This document shows positions 26,185-35,404 of a stretch of 64,000 nt of DNA, in pieces. The notes under the pieces were generated by a model that searched no databases, was not told the DNA's origin, and saw only the letters and a list, made by a program, of their open reading frames with translations. Numbering within the stretch: the first letter of the stretch is position 1; each line of letters begins with the position of its first letter. Origin of the DNA: Aquibium carbonis (GTDB lineage: Bacteria; Pseudomonadota; Alphaproteobacteria; Rhizobiales; Rhizobiaceae); contig NZ_RWKW01000048.1 in assembly GCF_003970795.1 (NCBI RefSeq), forward strand, positions 1-64,000. Reading direction: 5' to 3'. A program made the translations under genes and the position numbers.

Positions 26185-28170
26185 ATGCTTGCCAAGGCTG
26201 AAGCCGGCGACACGCTCGATACATTTCCGAAGTATCTTGTGCTGAACGCGAAGCGCTTTGCCAGTCGACCGGCCATGCGCCACAAGGATCTCGGCATCTG
26301 GCAAGGGTGGACCTGGAAGCAGCAGCTCGATGAGGTTCGCAGCTTCGCCGTCGGATTGTCGGCCGTTGGGCTCGAGCGGGGTGACAAGGTCGCCGTCGTG
26401 GGCTCCAACCGACCCCGGCTTTATTGGAGCTTCGCAGCGATTCAGTCCCTGGGCGGCATCCCCGTTCCAGTCTACGCGGATTCGGTCGCCGAGGAGATGG
26501 CCTACGTTCTTGACCACGCCGAAGTGCGCTTCGCCGTCGTGGAGGATCAGGAGCAAGTCGACAAGCTGTTATCCATATCGGAGAAAGTGCCGTCGCTGAA
26601 GGACATCGTCTACGACGAAGCACGGGGGCTGCGCGACTACGACCACACGCATCTGCACAGCTTCGAAGAGGTGCAGGCCAAGGGTCGGGCTGCGATAGAG
26701 GCGTCCGAGGAAACCGTCGCGCGCTGGCAGGCTGCGGTCGACTTGGGCCGGGGGACCGATCTGGGCGTCATGCTCTACACATCGGGCACGACCGGCCGCC
26801 CAAAAGGGGTGATGCTTTCGAACGACAACCTGGTCAAGTCGGCTCTCCACGGCAACGCGTTCGATCGGCTTGGCCCCGACGAGAACATCATCGCCTACCT
26901 GCCACTCGCATGGGTCGGCGACCATGTCTTTTCCTATACTCAGTCCTACACGGCCGGGTTCTGCGTTTCCTGTCCCGAAAGTCCCGAGACCGTGACCGAG
27001 GATCGCCGTGAGATCGCGCCCACCTACTTCTTTGCGCCGCCGCGCGTCTTCGAGGGGCTGCTCACCGCCATGATGGTGCGCATGGAAGACGCGGGGCGCC
27101 TGAAGAAGAGAATGTTCGATCACTATCTCGCACTCGCCCGAAGGGTCGGCGAGAAGATCCTCAACGGCGAGCGTGTACCGCTGCTGGACCGCATGCGCTA
27201 TTTCCTCGGCGAGATTCTCGTTTATGGCCCTCTAAAGAATCGGATGGGCATGACGCGCCTCAGGGTGGCTTATACGGCCGGCGAGGCGATCGGACCGGAG
27301 TTGTTCCGCTTCTATCGGTCGATCGGGCTCAACCTGAAACAGCTCTACGGTCAGACGGAAGCCTGCGTTTACATCACCGCGCAGCCGGACGGAAACATCC
27401 GCGCCGACACGGTGGGCATTCCCTCGCCGGGTGTGGAGATCAAGATCGCCGAGAATGGAGAGGTTCTGTACCGGTCGGAAGGCACATTTATCGGCTACTA
27501 CAAGAACGAGGAGGCCACCCGAGCCACCAAGACGCCGGACGGCTGGGTGCATACCGGCGATGCTGGCTTCATCGACGGCGAGGGGCATCTCAAGATCATC
27601 GATCGCGCCAAGGACGTGGGCAAGCTGCAGAACGGCGAGTTGTTCGCGCCGAAGTATGTCGAGAACACGCTAAAGTTCTTTCCTGACATCAAGGAAGTCG
27701 TGGCTTTCGGCGACGGGCGGGCCTTTTGCGCGGCGTTCATCAACATCGACCTCCAGTCAGTCGGAAGCTGGGCGGAGCGTCACAACGTGTCCTACGCTTC
27801 CTACCAGGATTTGGCCGGTCATCCCGACGTCTACGGCATCATCGCCTCGCATGTGGAAGCCGCAAACAGAAAGCTCTCCGAAGAGCCGATGATGGCGGCT
27901 TCGCAGATCAGGCGTTTCCTCGTTCTTCACAAGGAGCTTGATGCCGACGACGGAGAGTTGACCCGCACACAGAAGGTCCGTCGGTCTTTCATCGCAGAGC
28001 GCTACGGAGACCTCATCGAAGCACTCTACGACGGCTCGACCCAAAAGTACGTCGAAACGGAAATGACGTTCGAGGACGGACGCAAGGGCAGCGTGCGGGC
28101 AACGGTGCGCATCGTCGATGCGAAGGTGTTCGGTAGCGCGGCGGCACCGGTCAGGGAGGCCGCGGAATGA
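26185..28170 (+). CDS. AMP-dependent long-chain acyl-CoA synthetase-like ligase
   Basis: 661 residues, an adenylate-forming enzyme that activates a carboxylic acid to its CoA thioester. The P-loop motif is LYTSGTTGRPKGVMLS (about residue 200), followed by QLYGQTEACVYI, WVHTGDAGFIDGEGHLKIIDRAKD and a C-terminal region with KVRRSFIAERYGDLIE. A ribosome binding site (GGGAGGAAC) precedes both GTG 26179 and ATG 26185. It is the first gene of a six-gene operon with a complete HAAT importer and overlaps the ATPase gene by four bases. This suggests that the imported acid is trapped as CoA ester. The acid itself (fatty, isoprenoid or aromatic) cannot be told from sequence. Confidence 0.85.
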   Translation: MLAKAEAGDTLDTFPKYLVLNAKRFASRPAMRHKDLGIWQGWTWKQQLDEVRSFAVGLSAVGLERGDKVAVVGSNRPRLYWSFAAIQSLGGIPVPVYADSVAEEMAYVLDHAEVRFAVVEDQEQVDKLLSISEKVPSLKDIVYDEARGLRDYDHTHLHSFEEVQAKGRAAIEASEETVARWQAAVDLGRGTDLGVMLYTSGTTGRPKGVMLSNDNLVKSALHGNAFDRLGPDENIIAYLPLAWVGDHVFSYTQSYTAGFCVSCPESPETVTEDRREIAPTYFFAPPRVFEGLLTAMMVRMEDAGRLKKRMFDHYLALARRVGEKILNGERVPLLDRMRYFLGEILVYGPLKNRMGMTRLRVAYTAGEAIGPELFRFYRSIGLNLKQLYGQTEACVYITAQPDGNIRADTVGIPSPGVEIKIAENGEVLYRSEGTFIGYYKNEEATRATKTPDGWVHTGDAGFIDGEGHLKIIDRAKDVGKLQNGELFAPKYVENTLKFFPDIKEVVAFGDGRAFCAAFINIDLQSVGSWAERHNVSYASYQDLAGHPDVYGIIASHVEAANRKLSEEPMMAASQIRRFLVLHKELDADDGELTRTQKVRRSFIAERYGDLIEALYDGSTQKYVETEMTFEDGRKGSVRATVRIVDAKVFGSAAAPVREAAE

Positions 28171-28991
28171 ACCGGCATGTCGATCCGCGCCAGGCGCTCC
28201 CGCAGCCCGACGGCATAGCCACGGGCGAGGTGCTGCTCGATGTGCGAAACGTTTCGCTTCGTTTTGGTGGCGTGAAGGCGATTACCGACATCTCGTTTGA
28301 CATTCGCAAGGGCGAAATCCGCGCGATTATCGGCCCGAACGGTGCCGGCAAGACATCGATGCTCAATGTGATCAACGGCTTCTACACACCACAGGAAGGC
28401 TCGATCGTGTTCCGGGGAAAGGAGCGTAAGAAGATCGCGCCTTACGAGGCGGCCGCTTCCGGTATCGCTCGTACCTTTCAAAACGTGGCCCTTTTCAAGG
28501 GCATGTCCACGCTGGACAACATCATGGCAGGTCGCACCCTCGCCATGCACCGGAACTTCTTCTGGCAGCTCATTTATTACGGACCCGCGCTGCGCGAGGA
28601 AATTGCGAACAGGCGCAAGGTCGAGGAGATCATCGACTTTCTCGAAATTCAGCATATCCGCAAGGTGCCGGTGGGGCGGCTGCCCTACGGACTGCAGAAG
28701 CGGGTTGAACTCGGCCGAGCATTGGCCGCGGAGCCAGCGCTGCTGCTTCTCGACGAACCGATGGCGGGCATGAACCTGGAGGAGAAGGAGGACATGAGCC
28801 GCTTCATCCTCGACGTGAATTCGCAGTTCGGCACCACGATCGCGCTGATCGAACACGACATGGGCGTGGTTATGGACATCTCCGACCGCGTGGTCGTGCT
28901 CGACTACGGTCGCAAGATCGGCGACGGCACGCCCGAGGAAGTCAAGTCCAGCCAGGAAGTCATCGACGCCTATCTCGGCGTTTCGCACTAG
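28167..28991 (+). CDS. HAAT-family ABC transporter ATPase, LivG-like (module 1)
   Basis: 274 residues. Walker A is IGPNGAGKTS, the signature region is RLPYGLQKRVELGRALA and Walker B is LLLLDEPMAGM. It has the LivG-specific C-terminal extension ending in ...EVIDAYLGVSH. It powers import together with the LivF-like subunit. The ATG overlaps the ligase stop (ATGA), so both are translated together. The first 20 residues before the ABC domain are a short unconserved extension. Confidence 0.9.
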   Translation: MNRHVDPRQALPQPDGIATGEVLLDVRNVSLRFGGVKAITDISFDIRKGEIRAIIGPNGAGKTSMLNVINGFYTPQEGSIVFRGKERKKIAPYEAAASGIARTFQNVALFKGMSTLDNIMAGRTLAMHRNFFWQLIYYGPALREEIANRRKVEEIIDFLEIQHIRKVPVGRLPYGLQKRVELGRALAAEPALLLLDEPMAGMNLEEKEDMSRFILDVNSQFGTTIALIEHDMGVVMDISDRVVVLDYGRKIGDGTPEEVKSSQEVIDAYLGVSH

Positions 28992-29000
28992 GAGGGGGCC

Positions 29001-29954
29001 GTGCTGCACCAGATCTTCGTCGATCCCTTCCTTCAGATGGCGGACATGCCGGATTTCCTGTTGCAGGTGATCTGGGAAGGCTTTGTGGCCGGCGTGCTCT
29101 ACGCGCTGATCGCGCTCGGCTTCGTGCTCATCTTCAAGGCGTCGGGCGTCTTCAACTTCGCGCAGGGCATCATGGTCGTTTTCGCGGGTCTGACGCTTGT
29201 CGGTCTGCACGAGGCAGGCGTGCCGGCCTATCTGGCGCTGGCGCTGGCGATCAGTGTCATGGCACTGCTTGCAATCGCCGTCGAGCGGTTCGTCATGCGC
29301 CCGCTTGTCAACCAGCCGGACATCATCCTTTTGATGTCGACCATCGGCATGACGTATTTCCTGATCGGGCTTGGTGAGTTCGTCTTTGGCGGCGAACCAA
29401 AGAAGATGATCACCAGGGAACTCGGACTGCCGACGGGGTCGACGGAGATCGAGATCGGCGAGCAGGGACTCGTCATCCTGCAGCACATCGATATCGCGGC
29501 CGCGGTCATCGCCATCATCATGGTGTCGGCGTTGGCGCTGTTTTTCAACAAGACGCGCATCGGTCGGGCGCTCAGGGCGGTTGCGGACGATCACCAGGCG
29601 GCGCAGTCGGTCGGTATCTCGCTGAACCAGATCTGGGCGATCGTGTGGTTTGCCGCGGGTATCGTGGCGCTCGCCACCGGCATCATGTGGGGCGCTCGTT
29701 CCGACGTCTCGTTCGCGCTGGAGATCGTGGCATTGAAGGCGCTGCCGGTACTGATCCTCGGTGGCTTTACCTCTATTCCGGGCGCCATCGTCGGCGGCCT
29801 CATCATCGGCATCGGCGAGAAGATCGGAGAGATCTACTGGGGGCCGTTGGTCGGCGGCGGAATCGAGAGCTGGCTTGCCTACATGATCGCGCTGATCTTC
29901 CTGCTGTTCAGGCCGCAGGGACTGTTCGGTGAACGCATCATCGAGCGGGTTTGA
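29001..29954 (+). CDS. HAAT-family ABC transporter permease, LivH-like (module 1)
   Basis: 317 residues with about eight membrane helices. Typical LivH features are YALIALGFVLIFKASGVFNFAQG near the N-terminus (given in part), the EAA-like loop RIGRALRAVADDHQAAQSVGI and GGFTSIPGAIVGGLIIGI. GTG 29001 follows AGGAGGGG at a good distance. About 20 extra residues precede the first helix compared with module 2. It pairs with the LivM-like subunit encoded next. Confidence 0.9.
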   Translation: MLHQIFVDPFLQMADMPDFLLQVIWEGFVAGVLYALIALGFVLIFKASGVFNFAQGIMVVFAGLTLVGLHEAGVPAYLALALAISVMALLAIAVERFVMRPLVNQPDIILLMSTIGMTYFLIGLGEFVFGGEPKKMITRELGLPTGSTEIEIGEQGLVILQHIDIAAAVIAIIMVSALALFFNKTRIGRALRAVADDHQAAQSVGISLNQIWAIVWFAAGIVALATGIMWGARSDVSFALEIVALKALPVLILGGFTSIPGAIVGGLIIGIGEKIGEIYWGPLVGGGIESWLAYMIALIFLLFRPQGLFGERIIERV

Positions 29955-29966
29955 GGGGAGGGCGGT

Positions 29967-31046
29967 ATGTTCTATCGCGAAGCTGGGCAGTTCAAGACGT
30001 CCTATGAGGCCGATCAGCAGGTCTTTCCGATCCTGCAGGACAGGATCGGAGTCGCCATCATCCTCGGCGTAGCGATTTTCATTGTGCCGTTCGTCGCCAA
30101 CGATTTTTTCCTGTCGGCGATTGCGATCCCTTTTCTCATTCTCGCGCTCGCTACCATCGGGCTCAACGTGCTCACCGGTTACGCTGGGCAGTTGTCGCTC
30201 GGCACCGGCGGGTTCATGGGGGTCGGCGCCTATGCCTGCTACAAGCTGACGACGCTCTTCCCCGACGTCTCCATCGTCGTGCACATCCTCTTGTCGGGCT
30301 TCGCTGCGGCGGCGGTCGGCATGGTGTTCGGCCTGCCGTCGCTCCGCATCAAGGGCCTTTATCTGGCGGTGACGACGCTGGCGGCGCAGTTCTTCCTCGA
30401 ATGGTGCTTCATTCGCATCCCCTGGCTCTACAACTACAACGCCTCTGGTGCGATCGAGGTGCCGGGCCGCCAGATCCTTGGCACCATGGTCACCGGCGCA
30501 TCGGCCGGCAGCGTGCCGCGCTACTTCACGGTGTTAGCCATCGTCATCCTGCTCACCGTCCTTGTGAAGAACCTCCTGCGTGGCCGGATCGGTCGGCAGT
30601 GGATGATGATCCGCGACATGGACATCGCCGCCGAGTTGATGGGGGTGCGCCCGCTTTATGCCAAGCTTTCGGCCTTCGCGGTGTCGTCATACCTTTGCGG
30701 CGTGGCTGGTGCGATGTTCGTGTTCTTCTATCTCGGCGCGGCCGAACCGTCGGCCTTTTCCATTACCTTGTCCTTCCAGATCCTTTTCATGGCGATCTTG
30801 GGTGGTCTCGGATCACTGGTCGGATGCTTCTTCGGCGCGGCCTTCATTTGGGCGCTGCCGATCATCCTGCGCGCCGGGCCGCCGATGATCGGCATACCGA
30901 TCGCGGCCGAGACGGCGTTCCACATTACGTCGATGATCATCGGGGCGCTGATCGTGACTTTCCTGATCCTCGAGCCGCACGGCCTCGCCCGCTTGTGGCA
31001 GATCGGCAAGGAGAAGCTCAGGGTGTGGCCATTTCCCTACGCGTGA
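29967..31046 (+). CDS. HAAT-family ABC transporter permease, LivM-like (module 1)
   Basis: 359 residues, about ten membrane helices. LivM hallmarks include GLNVLTGYAGQLSLGTGGFM, LPSLRIKGLYLAVTTLA and GGLGSLVGCFFGAAF. The start follows GGGGAGGGCGGT. It forms the translocation pathway with the LivH-like protein. A 129-base gap follows before the binding protein gene, without a clear terminator. Confidence 0.9.
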   Translation: MFYREAGQFKTSYEADQQVFPILQDRIGVAIILGVAIFIVPFVANDFFLSAIAIPFLILALATIGLNVLTGYAGQLSLGTGGFMGVGAYACYKLTTLFPDVSIVVHILLSGFAAAAVGMVFGLPSLRIKGLYLAVTTLAAQFFLEWCFIRIPWLYNYNASGAIEVPGRQILGTMVTGASAGSVPRYFTVLAIVILLTVLVKNLLRGRIGRQWMMIRDMDIAAELMGVRPLYAKLSAFAVSSYLCGVAGAMFVFFYLGAAEPSAFSITLSFQILFMAILGGLGSLVGCFFGAAFIWALPIILRAGPPMIGIPIAAETAFHITSMIIGALIVTFLILEPHGLARLWQIGKEKLRVWPFPYA

Positions 31047-31175
31047 GGGCCATGTGGAATGTTGCCTGCGCAAGCAGGGAGGGAATCTGCGATCCGGGCT
31101 TCGAGCCTTGACCGGATCCTGGTGGAGAAAAAGGCTCACACACGGCCTCGCGGCCAGTGCAACGGGAGGAACGAC

Positions 31176-32498
31176 ATGAAGATGAAATCGCTGATTGCCG
31201 GCGGCATTCTCGCCGCGATGGCGTCGACGGCGGCCCTGCCCGCCTTTGCGCAGGACAGCGTTTACGTACCGCTGTTCAGCTACCGTACGGGACCATTCGC
31301 TGGATCGGGCATCCCGATCGCCAACGGCATGAGCGACTATCTCACCATGCTCAACGAGCGCGACGGTGGTATCAATGGTGTACGGATCAACATCGAGGAA
31401 TGCGAAACCGGCTATGATACGCAGAAGGGCGTGGAGTGCTACGAGCAGGTCAAGGCCAAGAACCCGCTTGTCATCTCGCCTTACTCGACCGGCATCACCC
31501 TGCAGGTGATACCCAAGGCGGGCGTCGACAAGATCCCGGTTCTCTCGATGGCTTATGGCCTGTCGGCCGCGGCCGTCGGTGATGTCTTCCCTTGGGTTTT
31601 CAATCCGCCCGCGACCTATTGGGACGGTGCATCGGCGATCGTCGCCGACATCGCAAGGCGCGAGGGCGGGCTGGAGAGCCTGAAGGGTAAGAAGATCGGC
31701 TACATCTATCTCGACGCCGGATACGGCAAGGAGCCGATCCCGCTTCTGGAGGATTTCGCCAAGGCCTACGGCTTCGACCTGACGCTCTATCCGGTTCCCG
31801 GCAAGGAGATGCAGAACCAGTCGTCTCAGTGGCTCAACGTACGCCGTGATCGTCCCGACTACATGATCATGTGGGGCTGGGGCGCCATGAACCCGACGGC
31901 GGTCAAGGAAGCGATCAAGATCCGCTTTCCGATGGACAAGTTCTACGGCGTTTGGTGGTCTGGCGGCAATGATGACGCGGGCGCCGGCGGCGAGGACGCC
32001 AAGGGCTACCGCACGATGAACTTCCACGGCGTCGGCAGCGACTATCCGGTGATCGCCGACATCAAGAAGTATGTCGTCGATGCCGGTAAGAGCCAGGTCG
32101 ATCCGGCAAAATTCGCCGACAACCTCTACAACCGCGGCGTCTACAACTCGATGCTGATCGCGGAGGGCATTCGCCGGGCGCAGGAACTGACCGGCAAAAA
32201 GGTCATTGACGCGACCGATATGCGGGCAGGTCTCGAGAACCTCAACATCGATGAGGCCCGTCTCAAGGACATGGGCATGGAAGGCTTTGCCGGCACGCTG
32301 AAGCTCTCCTGCTCGGACCATTCCGGCCACCATCAAGTCTACGTCGTCGAATGGGACGGCAAGGACTGGCAGAAGTCGGGCGAGTGGTTCTCGCCGATGA
32401 CGGATGTCGTGCGGCCCATGCTCGAGACGGCTGCGGAGGAGTACAAGGCCGCCAATTCGCCGTGGCCTGAGCGAACAGAGCCATGCCTATCGAACTGA
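31176..32498 (+). CDS. HAAT-family ABC transporter substrate-binding protein (module 1)
   Basis: 440 residues. A signal peptide (residues 1-24, ending PAFAQ) predicts periplasmic export. The mature part is a type I periplasmic binding protein: FSYRTGPFAGSGIPIANGMSD at the start of the first lobe, NERDGGINGVRINIEECETGY (given in part) and ETAAEEYKAANSPWP at the end. Family members bind amino acids, short amides, urea or aromatic acids, so the ligand is open. GGGAGGA before the ATG fixes the start; longer readings lack the signal peptide. It is larger than the module 2 binding protein (391 residues), so the two importers may have different ligands. Confidence 0.85.
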   Translation: MKMKSLIAGGILAAMASTAALPAFAQDSVYVPLFSYRTGPFAGSGIPIANGMSDYLTMLNERDGGINGVRINIEECETGYDTQKGVECYEQVKAKNPLVISPYSTGITLQVIPKAGVDKIPVLSMAYGLSAAAVGDVFPWVFNPPATYWDGASAIVADIARREGGLESLKGKKIGYIYLDAGYGKEPIPLLEDFAKAYGFDLTLYPVPGKEMQNQSSQWLNVRRDRPDYMIMWGWGAMNPTAVKEAIKIRFPMDKFYGVWWSGGNDDAGAGGEDAKGYRTMNFHGVGSDYPVIADIKKYVVDAGKSQVDPAKFADNLYNRGVYNSMLIAEGIRRAQELTGKKVIDATDMRAGLENLNIDEARLKDMGMEGFAGTLKLSCSDHSGHHQVYVVEWDGKDWQKSGEWFSPMTDVVRPMLETAAEEYKAANSPWPERTEPCLSN

Positions 32499-32512
32499 GG
32501 GCACCATACGCG

Positions 32513-32544
32513 ATGTCCGGTCCGCCATTTGGCGGGCCGGACAT
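32513..32544 (+). other. strong hairpin between binding protein and LivF-like genes
   Basis: A 14-bp stem (32513-32526 with 32531-32544, one G-T pair) with an ATTT loop, without a T-run. Such hairpins after binding protein genes commonly protect the upstream mRNA or reduce read-through, so that more binding protein than ATPase is made. Confidence 0.6.
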
Positions 32545-32568
32545 TACCACCACCGGGGAACGAGCAGC

Positions 32569-33426
32569 ATGACAGCCACCGGCAAGAACGGTGTTGGAGA
32601 AACTTCCGCGCCGGATACTGCGACCGATGCCATCCTCTCGGTCAACAACATCGAGGTGATCTACAACCATGTGATTCTGGTGCTCAAGGGCGTATCGCTG
32701 ACCGTGCCTCGCGGTGGCATCGTCGCCCTGCTCGGCGCGAACGGGGCTGGAAAGACAACAACCCTCAAGGCGATCTCGAACCTTCTTCATGCCGAGCGAG
32801 GCCTGGTCACCAAGGGCAACATCCAGTTTGAGGGCGAACGCGTCGAAGCGTTGTCACCCAACGATCTTGTGCGTCGAGGTTGCATCCAAGTCATGGAAGG
32901 CCGCCACTGCTTCGGCCACCTGACAGTGGAAGAGAATCTGCTCACCGGGGCTTTCACCCGCCGCGACGGCGCGGCCGGCATCAAGCGCGACCTCGAGATG
33001 GTCTACGGCTATTTCCCCCGCCTGCGGGAACGGCGATCCTCGCAAGCCGGATACACGTCCGGCGGCGAACAGCAGATGACGGCGATCGGGCGAGCGTTGA
33101 TGTCGCGGCCAAAGATGATCCTGCTCGACGAACCTTCGATGGGGCTCGCGCCACAACTCGTCGAGGAAATCTTCGAGATCGTGCGCAAACTGAACGAGGA
33201 GCAGGGAGTTTCCTTCCTGCTTGCCGAACAGAACACCAACATCGCGCTGCGCTATGCCAAGTATGGCTACATCCTTGAGTCCGGTCGCATCGTGCTGGAC
33301 GGCGACGCGAAGGCGCTGCGTGAGAACGAGGACGTCAAGGAGTTCTATTTGGGTGTCGGTGGTGAGGGCCGACGCTCGTTCAAGAACGTAAAGCACTACA
33401 AGCGACGGAAGCGTTGGCTGGCATGA
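32569..33426 (+). CDS. HAAT-family ABC transporter ATPase, LivF-like (module 1)
   Basis: 285 residues. Walker A is LLGANGAGKTT, the signature is YTSGGEQQMTAIGRALM and Walker B is MILLDEPSMGL; the LivF-type ending is KEFYLGVGGEGRRSFK. It is the sixth gene of the operon. The ATG at 32569 is chosen because MTATGKNGVGE precedes the ABC core closely; longer readings run into the hairpin. Confidence 0.85.
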   Translation: MTATGKNGVGETSAPDTATDAILSVNNIEVIYNHVILVLKGVSLTVPRGGIVALLGANGAGKTTTLKAISNLLHAERGLVTKGNIQFEGERVEALSPNDLVRRGCIQVMEGRHCFGHLTVEENLLTGAFTRRDGAAGIKRDLEMVYGYFPRLRERRSSQAGYTSGGEQQMTAIGRALMSRPKMILLDEPSMGLAPQLVEEIFEIVRKLNEEQGVSFLLAEQNTNIALRYAKYGYILESGRIVLDGDAKALRENEDVKEFYLGVGGEGRRSFKNVKHYKRRKRWLA

Positions 33427-33429
33427 GGT

Positions 33430-33720
33430 CGCGGTCGATTGGGGGGCTGCGCGTTCCGCGATCGGTCCGAACGGACTGGTCGTGCGTCGCGGCGGTGCAT
33501 GGTTTTGCCACGAAATCTGGCTCCAAGGCGATGATGGCGTTATCCGTACCCGGTCATGCCGGCGGCTCGCACCCGTCATCGCCTGGGCGGTGATCACCGA
33601 CACGCCGTCGAAGAGTTCGTAGCAATTGTCCAGGCGTTGCCGCCAGACGAAGAACTCCTCAGTCATCTTCCACTGCCACGCCTGCGACATTTCGGGCACG
33701 CTATTCGCTTCTTCCATCAC
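33430..33720 (-). pseudogene. broken Uma2-family (DUF820) endonuclease-like gene
   Basis: On the minus strand from 33720 the frame gives WKMTEEFFVWRQRLDNCYEL, then FDGVSVITAQAMTGASRRHDRV, which matches the N-terminal Uma2 pattern (EEF.W...YEL.DG...M.GAS..HD). Just after HDRV the frame is lost near 33546-33550. In the next frame it resumes as TDNAIIALEP...KPC...HDQSVRTDRGTR, which again fits Uma2. The sequence then ends at the 3' end of the LivF-like gene. It is therefore frameshifted and truncated, and should be inactive. Uma2 genes are spread horizontally in many bacteria; this copy looks like a relic. Confidence 0.65.
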
Positions 33721-33834
33721 ACCAGATCGCCTGGCCGCACCGAAGGTCTCCATAGGTCTGCGGCCTTGCGCGCCATTGCCCTTGTCGTGGCTTTTCGGTA
33801 TGTCCGCAAAAGGTTCTTGCAACGGGGATTTTCA

Positions 33835-34062
33835 ATGGCTGACAACACGCCGACCGGTCCGGTGGAAATGGGTGCCGAGATGGATTACTCGGAACACGAG
33901 AAGACGTATTCGCTGTTTCTCGCCATGGCCAAATACGGCACCATCGTTTGCGTCGCACTGCTCGTCGCGATGGCATTCGGCTTTTTTGCTGGTGGTGGTT
34001 TCATTTCGTCGACCATCCTTTTCGTGCTCCTCGTCGCCGTCGCCTCCTACCTGATGCGTTGA
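33835..34062 (+). CDS. aa3-type cytochrome c oxidase subunit IV
   Basis: 75 residues, the small PF07835-type subunit. The N-terminal part (MADNTPTGPVEMGAEMDYSEHEKTY, here shortened to GAEMDYSEHEKTYSLF) carries the conserved D-Y-x-E-H-x-x-T-Y motif. Two hydrophobic stretches follow. It binds the aa3 oxidase in the inner membrane. The ATG at 33835 is chosen; a longer frame from 33556 runs through the Uma2 relic and is not real. It precedes pntA, an order I recall from Mesorhizobium and relatives. Confidence 0.8.
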   Translation: MADNTPTGPVEMGAEMDYSEHEKTYSLFLAMAKYGTIVCVALLVAMAFGFFAGGGFISSTILFVLLVAVASYLMR

Positions 34063-34072
34063 ACCGGAAGGT

Positions 34073-34088
34073 CCTCCCGTCAGGGAGG
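34073..34088. other. small hairpin between coxIV-like gene and pntA
   Basis: CCTCCC-GTCA-GGGAGG is a perfect 6-bp stem 29 bases before the pntA start region. No T-run follows. It could be a weak terminator or a leader structure. Confidence 0.35.
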
Positions 34089-34117
34089 TGAGGCGCGATT
34101 CAACCCGATAGGAGCAG

Positions 34118-35404
34118 GTGGTGGGGCAGACAGTTTTCATACCGAACGAGGTCAGTGTTGGAGAGCCCCGTGTCGCGGCCTCACCAGATACTGTCAAACG
34201 CATCAAGGCTCTCGGCCTCGACGTGATTGTGGAAGCCGGCGCCGGTCGGGCCTCGCGGATCGCCGATGCGGACTATGTCAAGATGGGTGCCACGCTCGGC
34301 ACGGCCGCGGATGTCGGTCGCGCCGACATCGTTCTTCGGGTGCGGCGCCCCTCCGAATCCGAACTGACGGCCTACAAATCAGGCGCGGCGGTCATCGCCA
34401 CCATGGACCCCTATGGCAACGAGGCCTCGGTCGCCGCGATGGCGCGCGCCGGCGTCGCTGCCTTCGCGATGGAGTTCATGCCGCGCATCACGCGCGCCCA
34501 GGTCATGGACATCCTGTCCAGTCAGGCAAACCTTGCGGGCTATCAGGCCGTCATCGATGCGGCTGCCGCCTATGACCGGGCGCTGCCGATGATGATGACG
34601 GCGGCAGGCACTGTCCCCGCAGCCAAGGTGTTCGTCATGGGTGCGGGCGTTGCCGGTCTCCAGGCCATTGCCACGGCGCGCCGCATGGGCGCTGTCGTTA
34701 CCGCGACCGACGTGCGAGCCGCGGCCGGAGAACAGGTCGCATCGCTCGGTGCGAAGTTCATCATGACCGACGCGTTGAAGGACGCTTCAGGCAGTGGTGG
34801 CTATGCGCGCGAACTCACAGAGGACGAGAAGAAGGCGCAGTCAGCCTTGGTGGCCGAACACATCGCCAAGCAGGATCTCGTCATCACCACCGCGCTTATC
34901 CCAGGGCGCCCGGCTCCGATGCTCGTGTCAGCCGAGATGGTCGCATCAATGCGGCCAGGTTCGGTAATCGTCGATCTCGCAGTGGAACGTGGCGGAAACG
35001 TCGAGGGAGCGGTCGCGGGCGAGGTTGTCACCACGGCCAATGACGTTAAGATCCTTGGGCATCTCAACGTTCCCGGACGGATTGCGGCTTCCGCGTCGCT
35101 GCTTTACGCACGCAACCTGCAGGCTTTCCTGGAGACACTCGTCGACAAGTCGACCGGGACGCTCACGATCAATCCCGAGGATGAGCTCGTCAAGGCGACG
35201 ATGCTTACCTACGGCGGCGCCATCGTGCATCCCAGTTTCGCCGCTGTGATCGCGGCACCGGCCAAATCCGATGGGGTCGTGGCGGCGGCGCCTCATTCAG
35301 ACATAATGGCAGCCCCCGCCAGCGTTGCGCCGAACAAGAAGGCACAGGCAAAGGCGCCTGCCAAGCGCGCCGAGGCCAAAGGCAAGCCCGAGGGAGGGGT
35401 TTGA
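34118..35404 (+). CDS. pntAA: NAD(P) transhydrogenase subunit alpha part 1 (PntAA), NAD(H)-binding
   Basis: 428 residues. This is the soluble dI component that binds NAD(H) and passes hydride to NADP(H) on PntB, driven by the proton gradient. Motifs are [15 protein letters not shown] at the N-terminus, the RQD-loop region [19 protein letters not shown], the Rossmann motif [19 protein letters not shown] and GRPAPMLV. The C-terminus is an Ala/Lys-rich tail of about 50 residues. GTG 34118 or 34121 follows TAGGAG. It is the first gene of a tight three-gene operon; its stop overlaps the next start (TGATG). Confidence 0.95.
   Translation: MVGQTVFIPNEVSVGEPRVAASPDTVKRIKALGLDVIVEAGAGRASRIADADYVKMGATLGTAADVGRADIVLRVRRPSESELTAYKSGAAVIATMDPYGNEASVAAMARAGVAAFAMEFMPRITRAQVMDILSSQANLAGYQAVIDAAAAYDRALPMMMTAAGTVPAAKVFVMGAGVAGLQAIATARRMGAVVTATDVRAAAGEQVASLGAKFIMTDALKDASGSGGYARELTEDEKKAQSALVAEHIAKQDLVITTALIPGRPAPMLVSAEMVASMRPGSVIVDLAVERGGNVEGAVAGEVVTTANDVKILGHLNVPGRIAASASLLYARNLQAFLETLVDKSTGTLTINPEDELVKATMLTYGGAIVHPSFAAVIAAPAKSDGVVAAAPHSDIMAAPASVAPNKKAQAKAPAKRAEAKGKPEGGV

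Noticed and set aside
21569-30284. Very long minus-strand frames at 21569-23668 (699 codons) and 28026-30284 (752 codons)
   Set aside because: They mirror the GGDEF-EAL and ABC importer genes. Their products are His/Asp/Arg-rich shadows without domains.
26185-33426. Module 1 as a classical branched-chain amino acid (Liv) importer
   Set aside because: The HAAT family is broad, and the co-operonic acyl-CoA ligase argues for an acid substrate. I therefore did not assign liv gene symbols.
33556-33834. N-terminal extension of the oxidase subunit IV gene
   Set aside because: The residues before MADNTPTG come from reading through the antisense Uma2 relic.
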